Below are positions 1 through 7,071 of a DNA stretch of 11,523 bases, piece by piece. The position numbers and the translations under genes are program-made. The notes below the pieces were generated by a model. It was not told the DNA's origin and did not search any database. It saw only the letters and a list, made by a program, of their open reading frames with translations. The first letter of the stretch is position 1, and each line of letters starts with the position of its first letter. The stretch is from Candidatus Adiutrix sp. (lineage in GTDB: Bacteria; Desulfobacterota; Desulfarculia; Adiutricales; Adiutricaceae): assembly GCA_031273445.1 (NCBI GenBank), contig JAISRV010000025.1, positions 1 through 11,523 on the forward strand. The letters are read 5' to 3'.

Positions 1-80
1 TCATAAACGACATCAGAAACTGGATGATCCAGGAAAAGATGGCTGATCTTGACGAATTGCGCGGCGCCCTTAAGGTTTAA
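1..80 (+). CDS. C-terminal end of a gene, possibly dihydroorotate dehydrogenase-like protein (5' partial)
   Basis: The window opens inside a reading frame whose first full codon is at position 3 and which stops at TAA 78-80. Only 25 residues are visible. They include a WM pair followed about ten residues later by DELRGAL. This pattern (an amphipathic helix with WM, then a short loop and a (D/E)-x-(L/F)-RG-x-L end) resembles, from memory, the C-terminus of dihydroorotate dehydrogenase-like proteins of the PreA/PyrD fold. The fragment is too short to prove the family. The gene lies 47 bases upstream of the next one on the same strand, so the two could be cotranscribed. A 5-bp GC stem (83-87 with 92-96) follows the stop but has no T-run. 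Confidence 0.45.
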   Translation, partial: INDIRNWMIQEKMADLDELRGALKV

Positions 81-118
81 AGCGGCCGGGCGGCCGTTCG
101 CAAGAAATTTGAGTTAAT

Positions 119-122
119 GAGG
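119..122 (+). promoter_or_regulatory. Shine-Dalgarno GAGG for the GTG start at 128
   Basis: GAGG lies 5 bases before GTG 128 and supports this non-ATG start. An ATG at 117 is in another frame. The next in-frame ATG is far downstream and would remove the membrane anchor. Confidence 0.6.
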
Positions 123-127
123 AAACC

Positions 128-1798
128 GTGTTTTTTTGCGCCGCCGTCCAACCAGAGAGCAAGCCGCCGGCCCGGGGCCGGCTTCGCCGGGCGTTGCCGG
201 CGGCGGCGGTTCTATTGGTCCTGGCTTTTTATTTCGGGCCGGGCTGGACTTTAAGACATTTTTTGGGCAGCGCCGCCCTGGCCGGCGACAGCGGCCCGGA
301 ATTCACCTTCGAAAAAGCCGGAGGGTCGCTTTTTTCGCGTTCCGCCTATGTGGAAAATCTTTGCCTGGTCAGGCTTAACGGCGCCTCCCTCGCGGCCCCG
401 GTTTGCTTCGATTCCGTCAGAGCCGAAGGTCTCTGTCTCATCAGCCTCTTCAAACTGTGGCGGGAAGACGGCGGCCATAGCCGAACCCGGGCCCTGCCCC
501 TGGCCCGCCGCCTGGCTGTGGCCGGCTTGAAAACGGACGGCGGCCCGATGACCCTGAGCCTTGGCGAAGCGATTGTGGAAGCGCCGGCCCTCCCGCCGTC
601 GTCCGGCGACCCGGGGCTGACGGCGCCCCTTTTGTTCGACAAACTTCTGGCCAGAAATTTTTTTTACGGGGCGGAGGCCGGCCTGGGATCATTTGACCGG
701 CTGGAGGCCCGAGGGCTGACTCTGACCAGGCTGGGGAGCCTTCAGATGCGCGGCTTCAACGCCGACCTCGGCGGCGAGGCCGGCGCGGTCGCGGCGGCCG
801 ACCTGACCATCGGCGGTCTGGACATTAACCTCATGGCCCTGGCCCTGACCAGGGGCGACTTTTTGTCTTTCCTGCGCGGTTGCGAGACCCTTGATCTGGC
901 CCAGGCTGTTTACACGAAAAACGGCCAGGAGGCCCTGACCGTCATGAACGCCCTTTTCGACCGTCAGGAGCCGGCGGACGGGTCCGGCGGCCAAGCGGCG
1001 AAATATATCCGCCGGATCAGCCTGAGGGCTGATCTGGCGGCGCTGGCCCCGGAAAGCGGCGCGCAATACTGGCGGCGGCCGGATTTGGCGGCCATATGGG
1101 CCATCACAAACGGCGCCTTAAATCTTGAGGCCGAGCTGGAACTGACCCGCGACGCCAAGGCCGGCACGTTGGAATTGGACCAATTGCGCCTGAGCTCGCC
1201 CGATTTGGGCCAGGCCGTGCTGCGAGGCCGGGCGGTCGGCGTGTCGTCGACGCGTTCCTGGCAGGCCCTGAACGGGCGGGATCTTTCTCTTCAAAAACTC
1301 ATGCCGGCCTTAAGCGAATTGGCGACCTGGCGCCTGGCCGGCCTGTCTTTGGAGTTCTCGGATCAAGGTCTGGCGGCCGCTCTCTACCGCCATCTGGACC
1401 GTACGGAATTCCGCGACGCCCCCAGCCGTTCCAGCCCGGCCAATATCATGAGCCGCTATATCGCGCCGACGGCGGATAAATTGGAAGAAGAAGGGGGGCT
1501 GGCCAATATTCCAGCTCTGATCAATGAAATAGCCGCCTTTATCAACCAGCCGGACAGTTTCAAAATCACGGCCGCGCCTCTAAAACCACTTTCTTTAAAG
1601 CGCATGCTTTTGATGCGCTTTGTCTATAACGACAAATATGATACAATCGATAAATTGCGTCTGACTCTTCAGGTCAACAACCGGGCGCCGGTGTCAGTGG
1701 CGACGGCCCCGGGCGTGGCTTACGAGAAGCTGCCTTCCTCGCCCCAACCGCTGGACGATTTTTTTAAGGAAGAAGACCTCCCGCCTCCGGCCCATTGA
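128..1798 (+). CDS. Membrane-anchored periplasmic protein, AsmA-like in layout, paralogue of the next gene
   Basis: This is a 556-residue protein with a GTG start. A basic stretch (residues 12-21, several Arg) precedes one hydrophobic segment at about 22-37, giving an N-in membrane anchor with the rest in the periplasm; no lipobox is evident. The body alternates short amphipathic beta-like strands with many GxL and LxL patterns, the repetitive layout of AsmA-like or DUF-type envelope proteins. A C-terminal block from residue 406 (LSLEFSDQGL, then LYRHLDRTE, then an INEIAAFI helix, a KITAAPLKPLS strand and a RLTLQV strand) matches in order the block at residues 503-610 of the downstream gene, so the two are diverged duplicates. 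The tail is acidic and proline-rich. A T7 run (131-137) directly follows the start codon. The exact family and function are not recognised; an envelope role is inference. Confidence 0.75.
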   Translation: MFFCAAVQPESKPPARGRLRRALPAAAVLLVLAFYFGPGWTLRHFLGSAALAGDSGPEFTFEKAGGSLFSRSAYVENLCLVRLNGASLAAPVCFDSVRAEGLCLISLFKLWREDGGHSRTRALPLARRLAVAGLKTDGGPMTLSLGEAIVEAPALPPSSGDPGLTAPLLFDKLLARNFFYGAEAGLGSFDRLEARGLTLTRLGSLQMRGFNADLGGEAGAVAAADLTIGGLDINLMALALTRGDFLSFLRGCETLDLAQAVYTKNGQEALTVMNALFDRQEPADGSGGQAAKYIRRISLRADLAALAPESGAQYWRRPDLAAIWAITNGALNLEAELELTRDAKAGTLELDQLRLSSPDLGQAVLRGRAVGVSSTRSWQALNGRDLSLQKLMPALSELATWRLAGLSLEFSDQGLAAALYRHLDRTEFRDAPSRSSPANIMSRYIAPTADKLEEEGGLANIPALINEIAAFINQPDSFKITAAPLKPLSLKRMLLMRFVYNDKYDTIDKLRLTLQVNNRAPVSVATAPGVAYEKLPSSPQPLDDFFKEEDLPPPAH

Positions 1799-1996
1799 CC
1801 GACGCCCCTGACGGAGGCGAGCATCCGGAACGGAATGCGCCGGCCAGGCCTCTTCTTCTCTGGCTCTGAACATCATCACAGCGGCGAACATCGGGCGCCG
1901 GCCCGTTTCGTTCGCTTCTTAGTCTGAAAAACACCATTATTGTCAGTTGTCCGGCAACCGCCTTTGCGCGGGCCAAGATGGCGCCGGAACGGAAAA

Positions 1997-2000
1997 GAGG
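1997..2000 (+). promoter_or_regulatory. Shine-Dalgarno GAGG fixing the ATG start at 2006
   Basis: AAAAGAGG ends at 2000, 5 bases before ATG 2006. The reading frame is open further upstream to a TTG at 1940, but that extension adds 22 residues (basic, Trp/Pro-containing) with no ribosome site, so ATG 2006 is preferred. Confidence 0.75.
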
Positions 2001-2005
2001 ACACT

Positions 2006-3958
2006 ATGACGACAGAGACGCCCGCCGCCCCGAAAGCGCGGAGCAAAAGCAAAACGCCTTTGATTATTGCGGCGCTGGTGATCGTAGCGGTTCTGGCGAT
2101 TATCGCCGGACGCTCCGCCTCCGGCGACGCCTATGAGACGTTTTCCCTGGCCATGAACAAAATAGCCGGCGAAGGCAAATGGACGGCCGGAAGCCATTCG
2201 GCGAGTTTGTTCAGCGGCCTTCTAACGGTCGACGATCTGAAGGTCGACCTGCCTGAAAACGGCGCTTTGACTATCGCCTCGCTGGCGCTCGGCGGCGCCC
2301 TGGCCAAGGGGGATCTGGCCGACCTCATCGAAGCCGGCGCCTGGCGCGGGGCCAAAGAGCTGAAAATAGCCGACAAACTTAACCTGACGGGCATAAAGAT
2401 CACTAACGCCGAGCTTAAGCTGAATTATGACCTCGCTGAACTCAGCCTTGAGTCCCCGGCTTTGGCCCCGGCTGCCCAGGGCGGGGAACTAAGCGGCCCG
2501 GTCAGCTTTCTAAAGGCTTTCAAGGCCGACAGCCTGGTTTATAAAAATTTCAGCGGCGCCGCGGCTCTGCCTGAAGACAACGGTCAGATGGAGTTCGGCG
2601 CGGGCGAAGTCAGGGCCGTCGGCTTTTCCTTCGCCGGCAAGCCCATAGCCGCCTTTGACAGCCTCGACCCCAGCGGCCTTTTGTCTTCTCTTTCCGCTTT
2701 CGTCGCCAAGGAATATGGCGTTAAAAACATGTTCATAAATTTGTCCGGCGAATTTGAAGGAAACGCTCCGACGAAAATAGCCATCAGCCTCGACGAGGCC
2801 CTGAGCAAGAACGAGGCTCTTTTGCGCAGCTCCGACTCCTCCGTCCTGCGCGGCTTTAAAGTGGAAGTGGAATCCGAGGAGCTCAAGGCCGTCGGCGCCC
2901 TGGCTGAAATGACCACCGCCAAGCTGGACGCCGACGCCTATGTCGACAAGCTGTCCACGGTCATGGCCGCGGCCGTTAAGTCCTCCGACGCCAACCAGAT
3001 GGAATCGGCTTTGTCGGACCTGCAGACCCTGGGCGATCTGTTCGTCTCCCCGATCGGCTTCGACGACATGACCATGAAGGGCCTGGAGATTAATTTATCC
3101 GACCTAATCAGTTTCAAACTGGCCGAAGCTTCGGTCGTCGGCCCCTTCAAAGCCGGGCAGATGCCGGTCAGCCAGAAAAACAGTCTCAAAGGTCTGGAAG
3201 TCAAGCTGTCTGAGAACCCGGACAACCCCAGGGACGAAGGCCGGGCCATCTATGACTTTGGCCGCGATTTCGGCCTGACCGTTTTCAGGGCCAACGGCGA
3301 AAGCGAGGGCAGCTATGACGCCGCCTCAGGTCTTTTCGCCATCCGCGCCAACAACTTTAAAGTTGACGATCTGGCGGAATTCTCCGCCGAGATTCAGTTC
3401 GACGGCCTGACTCCAGGCCGCCTGGAAGTGTTCAACAACACGCCGCTGAACAATCCGTTGGCCTTCATACTGAACCCGGAGGCCATTTTCGGCGAGGCCT
3501 CCTTTAACGGCTTCAGCCTGAAAGTTAAGGATCTGGGCCTCCGGGAACGCCTCTACCAGTACATCAGCCGCACCGACGACTCTTTTGACGGCCCGGAAGA
3601 CGTCAAAAACCAGGCGACCGCCGCCTTGGCGGCCCTGGAAAATCAGTCCGCCGGCAGCCTGAACAACCCGGCCGACCTGCGGCAGCCGTTGACGATATTT
3701 CTGGAAAACGGCGGCGGCCTGGAGGTGAAAATCAAGGCTGATCCGCCGCTGTCGGTTCAGTCGGTCCAAAATATGGGCGCCGATCCCAACCGCATCCTGA
3801 ACTCGCTGGGCATCACTTTCGTCGCCGACGACAAAGCCTTCGCGCCTTTAAACTTTGCCGCCGACCCTCCGGCGGGCGACCTGTCGTCGATGACCGATGA
3901 GGAGATGGAGCAATTGCTGAAAGAGATGGAGGCCCTGGACGAAGAGGAAGCCGAGTGA
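2006..3958 (+). CDS. Membrane-anchored periplasmic protein, paralogue of the preceding gene
   Basis: This is a 650-residue protein from ATG 2006. Residues 1-17 are polar and Lys/Arg-rich and residues 18-34 form a clean transmembrane helix (PLIIAALVIVAVLAIIA), so it is probably an N-in single-pass inner-membrane protein with a large periplasmic part. The order of elements copies the upstream gene: an SLFSG stretch after the anchor (SLFSR upstream), LDDL-type repeats, then a C-terminal block with SLKVKDLGL at about 504, LYQYISRTD, LTIFLENGGGLEVKIKADPPLS at about 563-583 and a final strand. The last 24 residues or so are very acidic (DEEMEQLLKEMEALDEEEAE). A gap of 207 bases without a recognisable gene separates it from the upstream paralogue, and no convincing promoter is seen there. 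It resembles AsmA-like/beta-helical envelope proteins only in layout; substrate and partners are unknown. Confidence 0.78.
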   Translation: MTTETPAAPKARSKSKTPLIIAALVIVAVLAIIAGRSASGDAYETFSLAMNKIAGEGKWTAGSHSASLFSGLLTVDDLKVDLPENGALTIASLALGGALAKGDLADLIEAGAWRGAKELKIADKLNLTGIKITNAELKLNYDLAELSLESPALAPAAQGGELSGPVSFLKAFKADSLVYKNFSGAAALPEDNGQMEFGAGEVRAVGFSFAGKPIAAFDSLDPSGLLSSLSAFVAKEYGVKNMFINLSGEFEGNAPTKIAISLDEALSKNEALLRSSDSSVLRGFKVEVESEELKAVGALAEMTTAKLDADAYVDKLSTVMAAAVKSSDANQMESALSDLQTLGDLFVSPIGFDDMTMKGLEINLSDLISFKLAEASVVGPFKAGQMPVSQKNSLKGLEVKLSENPDNPRDEGRAIYDFGRDFGLTVFRANGESEGSYDAASGLFAIRANNFKVDDLAEFSAEIQFDGLTPGRLEVFNNTPLNNPLAFILNPEAIFGEASFNGFSLKVKDLGLRERLYQYISRTDDSFDGPEDVKNQATAALAALENQSAGSLNNPADLRQPLTIFLENGGGLEVKIKADPPLSVQSVQNMGADPNRILNSLGITFVADDKAFAPLNFAADPPAGDLSSMTDEEMEQLLKEMEALDEEEAE

Positions 3959-3993
3959 ACGACGGCCCGCGCCATTCAGAGCCCAAAAGGCGC

Positions 3994-4015
3994 GCCGGAC
4001 CGTGAGCGGTCCGGC
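3994..4015 (+). repeat. Small hairpin GCCGGACC / GGTCCGGC
   Basis: An 8-bp perfect stem (3994-4001 with 4008-4015) encloses the 6-base loop GTGAGC. It lies 35 bases after the stop at 3958 and upstream of the large hairpin. No T-run follows, so it is not a classical intrinsic terminator. Part of its left arm and loop (CCGTGAG, 4000-4006) can instead pair with CTCACGG at 4026-4032. Confidence 0.5.
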
Positions 4016-4029
4016 CGCGGCAATTCTCA

Positions 4030-4097
4030 CGGCCGGAACAACGGCCCGGCCGGCCGGAACGCTTCGGCGCCGGTCGGCCGGGCCGTTGTTCCGGCCG
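4030..4097 (+). repeat. Very long inverted repeat / hairpin before the helicase-like gene
   Basis: Bases 4030-4055 pair with 4072-4097 over 26 positions with no mismatch; one pair (4053 with 4074) is G-T, which is G-U in RNA. The stem continues inward with GG/CC (4056-4057 with 4070-4071), a two-base AA bulge (4058-4059), then CGC/GCG closing a TTCG loop (4063-4066). This gives C(UUCG)G, a known extra-stable RNA tetraloop. The total is about 31 base pairs. No T-run follows: the sequence after it runs straight to ATG 4111 in 13 bases. It could be a rho-independent-like terminator lacking the T-tract, an mRNA-processing or stability element, a dispersed palindrome, or a translational block on the next gene. 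Confidence 0.8.
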
Positions 4098-4110
4098 CCG
4101 GACTTACGCC

Positions 4111-7071
4111 ATGTCTAAAACCCGTGAACAGACGGCCTCCGAGCCCTTTGATCCTGGCCCTGGCCGCCTGACGGCCCGCCCCGGCCCGGATGCCTATCTC
4201 TTCGCCTTTTCCAGCCGCCAGGGCCCCTGGCCCGATATTGGCCGACGCGGCCGTTTCATCTGCGAGGCCGGCGCTCTGGAGGCCCGCGTGACCGACCGGC
4301 GCGGGCCCCGCCTCTCCATCTCTCTAAACTCAGACAAATCCTTGAAGACGGACCTCTCCGGCTTGTTTCTGGCCGACCCCCTCCCGCCGGAAGCGCCGGC
4401 CCCGGGGCCGGACGAATCGTCTCTGCCGGGGGGGACGGCTTTTTTGGACCCGCATGACGGCTGGGTCATGCGCCTGACGGAAGCTTCCGGCCAGAAAGCC
4501 CCGGCCTTTGATCCGCAAATGTGGCCGACCGTCACTCTGGACGAACTGCCCCAACGCCTTTCGCCCGGGGGGTTGACCTTTATCTGGCGGCAGCGCCCGA
4601 CGCCGGAGAACGATCCGACCGGGGTCCTGGTCAGTCATCTTGAACAGGCCGGCGACCGAATGCTGATTCTAGGCGACGCGCCGGCGGACCTGGAAAGCGC
4701 CGCCGGACTCCCCGGAGCCCTCTTCCTGGGGCCGGCGGCGCCGGGGGAGGCCCTCTGTCCGGCCAGCGTTCATACAAAAATATCTGAAGCGGCCGCGGCC
4801 CGTGAAGAGGCCCAGACCGAGCTGCGCAACCAGCTTAACGAACTCAAAAGGGGCGAAGCCGCGGTCAAAGCGGAAGAGGCCCGCTGGGGCGACCTGGCCG
4901 CTCTGGAAAACAGATTTGCGACTTTGGGCCGGGAGGCGGAGGCTCGGCGGCGGCGTTGGGAAAAGACGCGGCTGGAGACGAAACGGGCCGGAGAAGCCTG
5001 GGAAAAGGCCGCGGCAACCCTGGAAGCGGCCGCTGGAGGGCTGCTGGGCTGGGTGCGCCAAAAAAGGCCTGACGAAAAACTCATTCAACGGGTCAAGGTC
5101 AGGCAAGCGGCCCTGGAGGAGGCCGAAGCGGCCATGGCCGAAACGCGTCGGGAGGAAGAAAGTCTTTTGGCCGAGGCCCTGAGTCTGGAAAAACGCCTGT
5201 CCGCCATGCGGCGGGACTCGGAGGCCTGGCCTTCGCCCGTGACGCTGGAAGAGCGCCGGCTGGCCTTCAAAAAACAGGAAGAAAGTCTGGCGGACCGGCT
5301 GGCCTCTGTAACCGCCCGCCCGGCGCCGACCACCCGGAGTCTGGCCGGTTCGGCCAGGAGGCTATTGGCTTTAACCGCGGATTCGGCGCCGGGCGAAGCG
5401 ATGGCCGACGAGACCTTCGATGTCATTGTGGTTCATGTTTCGCGGCCGCCGGACCATCGCGGGCGGCTGGCTCTGGCCGGGCTGGCCGCGCGGGCCCGGC
5501 GGCATCTGGTCATTATGGGCGACTTCTCCTTCTGGCCGATCTGGAACGGGCGGGCCCCGACAATCAAAGCTGAAGGCGGCGGGCCGGCCTGGGCCAGCCT
5601 GATTCTGGCCGAAGCGGCCGATGAAAGGAAACTGTTTCTGGCCCAGGGCGGCCCCTTTCAGGCCGACGCGCGGCAACCAGGCCCGGCCGGACTGCCGCGC
5701 CTGGAGCGTCTGGAGTTGGGCGGCGAGTCCGGCCTGGTTCAGGCGGCGAATCTGAACTATATCGTCGCCCCGGGCGGCCTGACGGCCGCCGCGGTCGACG
5801 GCGCGGGGAATCTCCCGGAATTCGCGCCTAAAAATAAAAAAAACCAAGCCGCCGCCGCCGCGGCCAGCGGACTCGGACTGCGGGCTGACGGCGAAATCGG
5901 CCCGGCCAACCCCGTCAGCGCGCTTATGACGGCCCGGGCGGCCCTTCATTTTGCCGGCCGGGTCGACGCGGACGGCCCGGCGGCCGTCGTGCTGACGGCT
6001 TCTCCGGCTCAGGCGAAACTCATCAGCTTGATGCTGGACGATCTGGGGGCCGTTCCGGGCCGGATCTTCTGCGGCGAGCCGCGGGATTTCGCCCACTGGC
6101 CCCCCGTGCCTCTGGCGCTGATAGACCCGGCCTTCGAAGCGCCCCATCGGAATCACCCCTGGGCCTGGCCCCTCTTTGGCCGCCGGAACCTCATCGGGGC
6201 CTGGCGCTTGGCCGAAGAACGCATCTGGCTGGCCGGGCGGGAGGCCTGGATGCGGGGCTTGCCTGAAAATTCGCCCCTGGCCGCCCTTTGGAAAGCCGCC
6301 CCCAAGGCCGCGGAGGCCTCTCTGTCGCCCCCGGCCGGGCGGCCGCCGGGCCCCAATTTCTGGGAAGCCCTGGACAAAGCCAAAAAAGAGGTCTGGGCCA
6401 TTGCGCCGGCCTTTGAACAATATTGGTGGCGGCCGCTGGAAGAGCATTTTCTGGCCGCGGCCCGACGCCGGGCCGCGGTGACGCTTATCTGCGCCCCGCC
6501 CGGCCCCGGCCTCGACCGCGATTACGCCGCCGCCGCCATCAGAACTCTGAGCGGCCACGGCTGCGCGGTGCATCTGGCCGAGGGACTGCCGGGCTTTATG
6601 GCGGTGATCGACCAAAGCCACTTCACCTGGGGTCATTTTATCGAAGGCGGCCGCGGCGCCTATGTCTGGGGCGGCCTTAAGTCGGCCGTTTTGCCGGGAG
6701 CGGCCGCCGCCCTCAGCGAAATTCTCCAAATACGGCTCATCGGCGAAAAAATGAGCCGCCCCGGCGGCGGGTTGAAGAACTGCCGCCAATGCGGCTGGCC
6801 GCTGGTTTTGATCAATCAGGAACACATACGCGGCTATGGCGACGAACAGCCGCTTAAGCTGGCCTGCCTGGGCCGCTGCGGCTCCAAGAGGCCGCGCCGT
6901 CTGGACGAACGCGAGCCTTTCGCCGCGCCGCCGAAATGCGGCGTCGACCATCGCACTCCCTATCAGCGCGTCAGCCGCGGCAAACATGATTTCTGGGTCT
7001 GCCCCAACCACCCGGCGGGCGACGAGCCGCGCTGCCCCGGCTGCCGGGCGACGCCGGGGGATCCCTCATGA
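4111..7071 (+). CDS. Degenerate SF1 helicase-like / PLD-like / zinc-ribbon fusion protein (pseudo-enzyme)
   Basis: This 986-residue protein follows the layout of bacterial DNA2/UPF1-type SF1 helicases with a C-terminal PLD domain. It has a beta-rich N-terminus (1-150), a first RecA-like lobe starting LTFIW (155-159), a coiled-coil insertion (about 225-400, Glu/Arg/Ala-rich), the lobe continuing at FDVIVV (436-441) and LVIMGD (466-471), a second lobe (about 598-730), a PLD-like domain (about 749-872), and a Cys-rich tail (C891, C894, C919, C923; C943, H947, C964, C975, C978). Walker A is WRQRPTPEN where the family has WGPPGTGKT (Lys to E166). Walker B Asp-Glu is H442-V443. Motif III Gln is F474. 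In the PLD domain HxK is P827-G828-F829 and GSxN is GHFI, with D834 kept. Catalysis is therefore unlikely, yet the frame is intact, suggesting a retained structural or nucleic-acid-binding role. No clear Shine-Dalgarno precedes ATG 4111. Alignment is from memory. Confidence 0.72.
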   Translation: MSKTREQTASEPFDPGPGRLTARPGPDAYLFAFSSRQGPWPDIGRRGRFICEAGALEARVTDRRGPRLSISLNSDKSLKTDLSGLFLADPLPPEAPAPGPDESSLPGGTAFLDPHDGWVMRLTEASGQKAPAFDPQMWPTVTLDELPQRLSPGGLTFIWRQRPTPENDPTGVLVSHLEQAGDRMLILGDAPADLESAAGLPGALFLGPAAPGEALCPASVHTKISEAAAAREEAQTELRNQLNELKRGEAAVKAEEARWGDLAALENRFATLGREAEARRRRWEKTRLETKRAGEAWEKAAATLEAAAGGLLGWVRQKRPDEKLIQRVKVRQAALEEAEAAMAETRREEESLLAEALSLEKRLSAMRRDSEAWPSPVTLEERRLAFKKQEESLADRLASVTARPAPTTRSLAGSARRLLALTADSAPGEAMADETFDVIVVHVSRPPDHRGRLALAGLAARARRHLVIMGDFSFWPIWNGRAPTIKAEGGGPAWASLILAEAADERKLFLAQGGPFQADARQPGPAGLPRLERLELGGESGLVQAANLNYIVAPGGLTAAAVDGAGNLPEFAPKNKKNQAAAAAASGLGLRADGEIGPANPVSALMTARAALHFAGRVDADGPAAVVLTASPAQAKLISLMLDDLGAVPGRIFCGEPRDFAHWPPVPLALIDPAFEAPHRNHPWAWPLFGRRNLIGAWRLAEERIWLAGREAWMRGLPENSPLAALWKAAPKAAEASLSPPAGRPPGPNFWEALDKAKKEVWAIAPAFEQYWWRPLEEHFLAAARRRAAVTLICAPPGPGLDRDYAAAAIRTLSGHGCAVHLAEGLPGFMAVIDQSHFTWGHFIEGGRGAYVWGGLKSAVLPGAAAALSEILQIRLIGEKMSRPGGGLKNCRQCGWPLVLINQEHIRGYGDEQPLKLACLGRCGSKRPRRLDEREPFAAPPKCGVDHRTPYQRVSRGKHDFWVCPNHPAGDEPRCPGCRATPGDPS
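5836..5888 (+). other. Candidate -1 slippery site (A8 run with A AAA AAC) and -1 frame stop
   Basis: An eight-A run (5836-5843) followed by C places the heptamer A AAA AAC at 5838-5844, in the correct phase (zero-frame codons AAA AAC). A ribosome slipping back one base would read about 14 more codons and stop at TGA 5886-5888, giving a protein of about 590 residues that lacks the second RecA lobe, the PLD-like domain and the zinc tail. GC-rich sequence follows, including a short CCGC/GCGG stem at 5858-5870. The codons give Lys/Asn-rich residues (PKNKKNQ) in an otherwise GC-rich gene. Function is unproven. Confidence 0.35.

Noticed and set aside
83..96. CGGCC/GGCCG hairpin after the first stop as a terminator
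   Set aside because: The stem is only 5 bp with a 4-base loop and no T-run, and CGGCCG words are very common throughout this window.
1799..2005. Promoter or small gene in the 207-base gap between the paralogues
   Set aside because: A CATTAT at 1935-1940 resembles a -10 box, but there is no acceptable -35 at the right distance and no small frame with a ribosome site. The weak GCCAG/CTGGC stem there has a 12-base loop and no T-run.
1940..2005. Upstream TTG extension of the second membrane protein
   Set aside because: There is no ribosome site before TTG 1940, whereas ATG 2006 has GAGG 5 bases upstream and gives a standard N-terminal anchor.
5848..5864. GCC repeat tract as a tandem-repeat element
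   Set aside because: It is a short run of alanine codons typical of GC-rich genes, with only a few units.
5371..7011. Long minus-strand open frame (546 codons) opposite the helicase-like gene
   Set aside because: It is an antisense shadow in GC-rich DNA: Pro/Gly/Arg/Gln-rich, no recognisable domain, and wholly inside a gene with clear family features on the plus strand.
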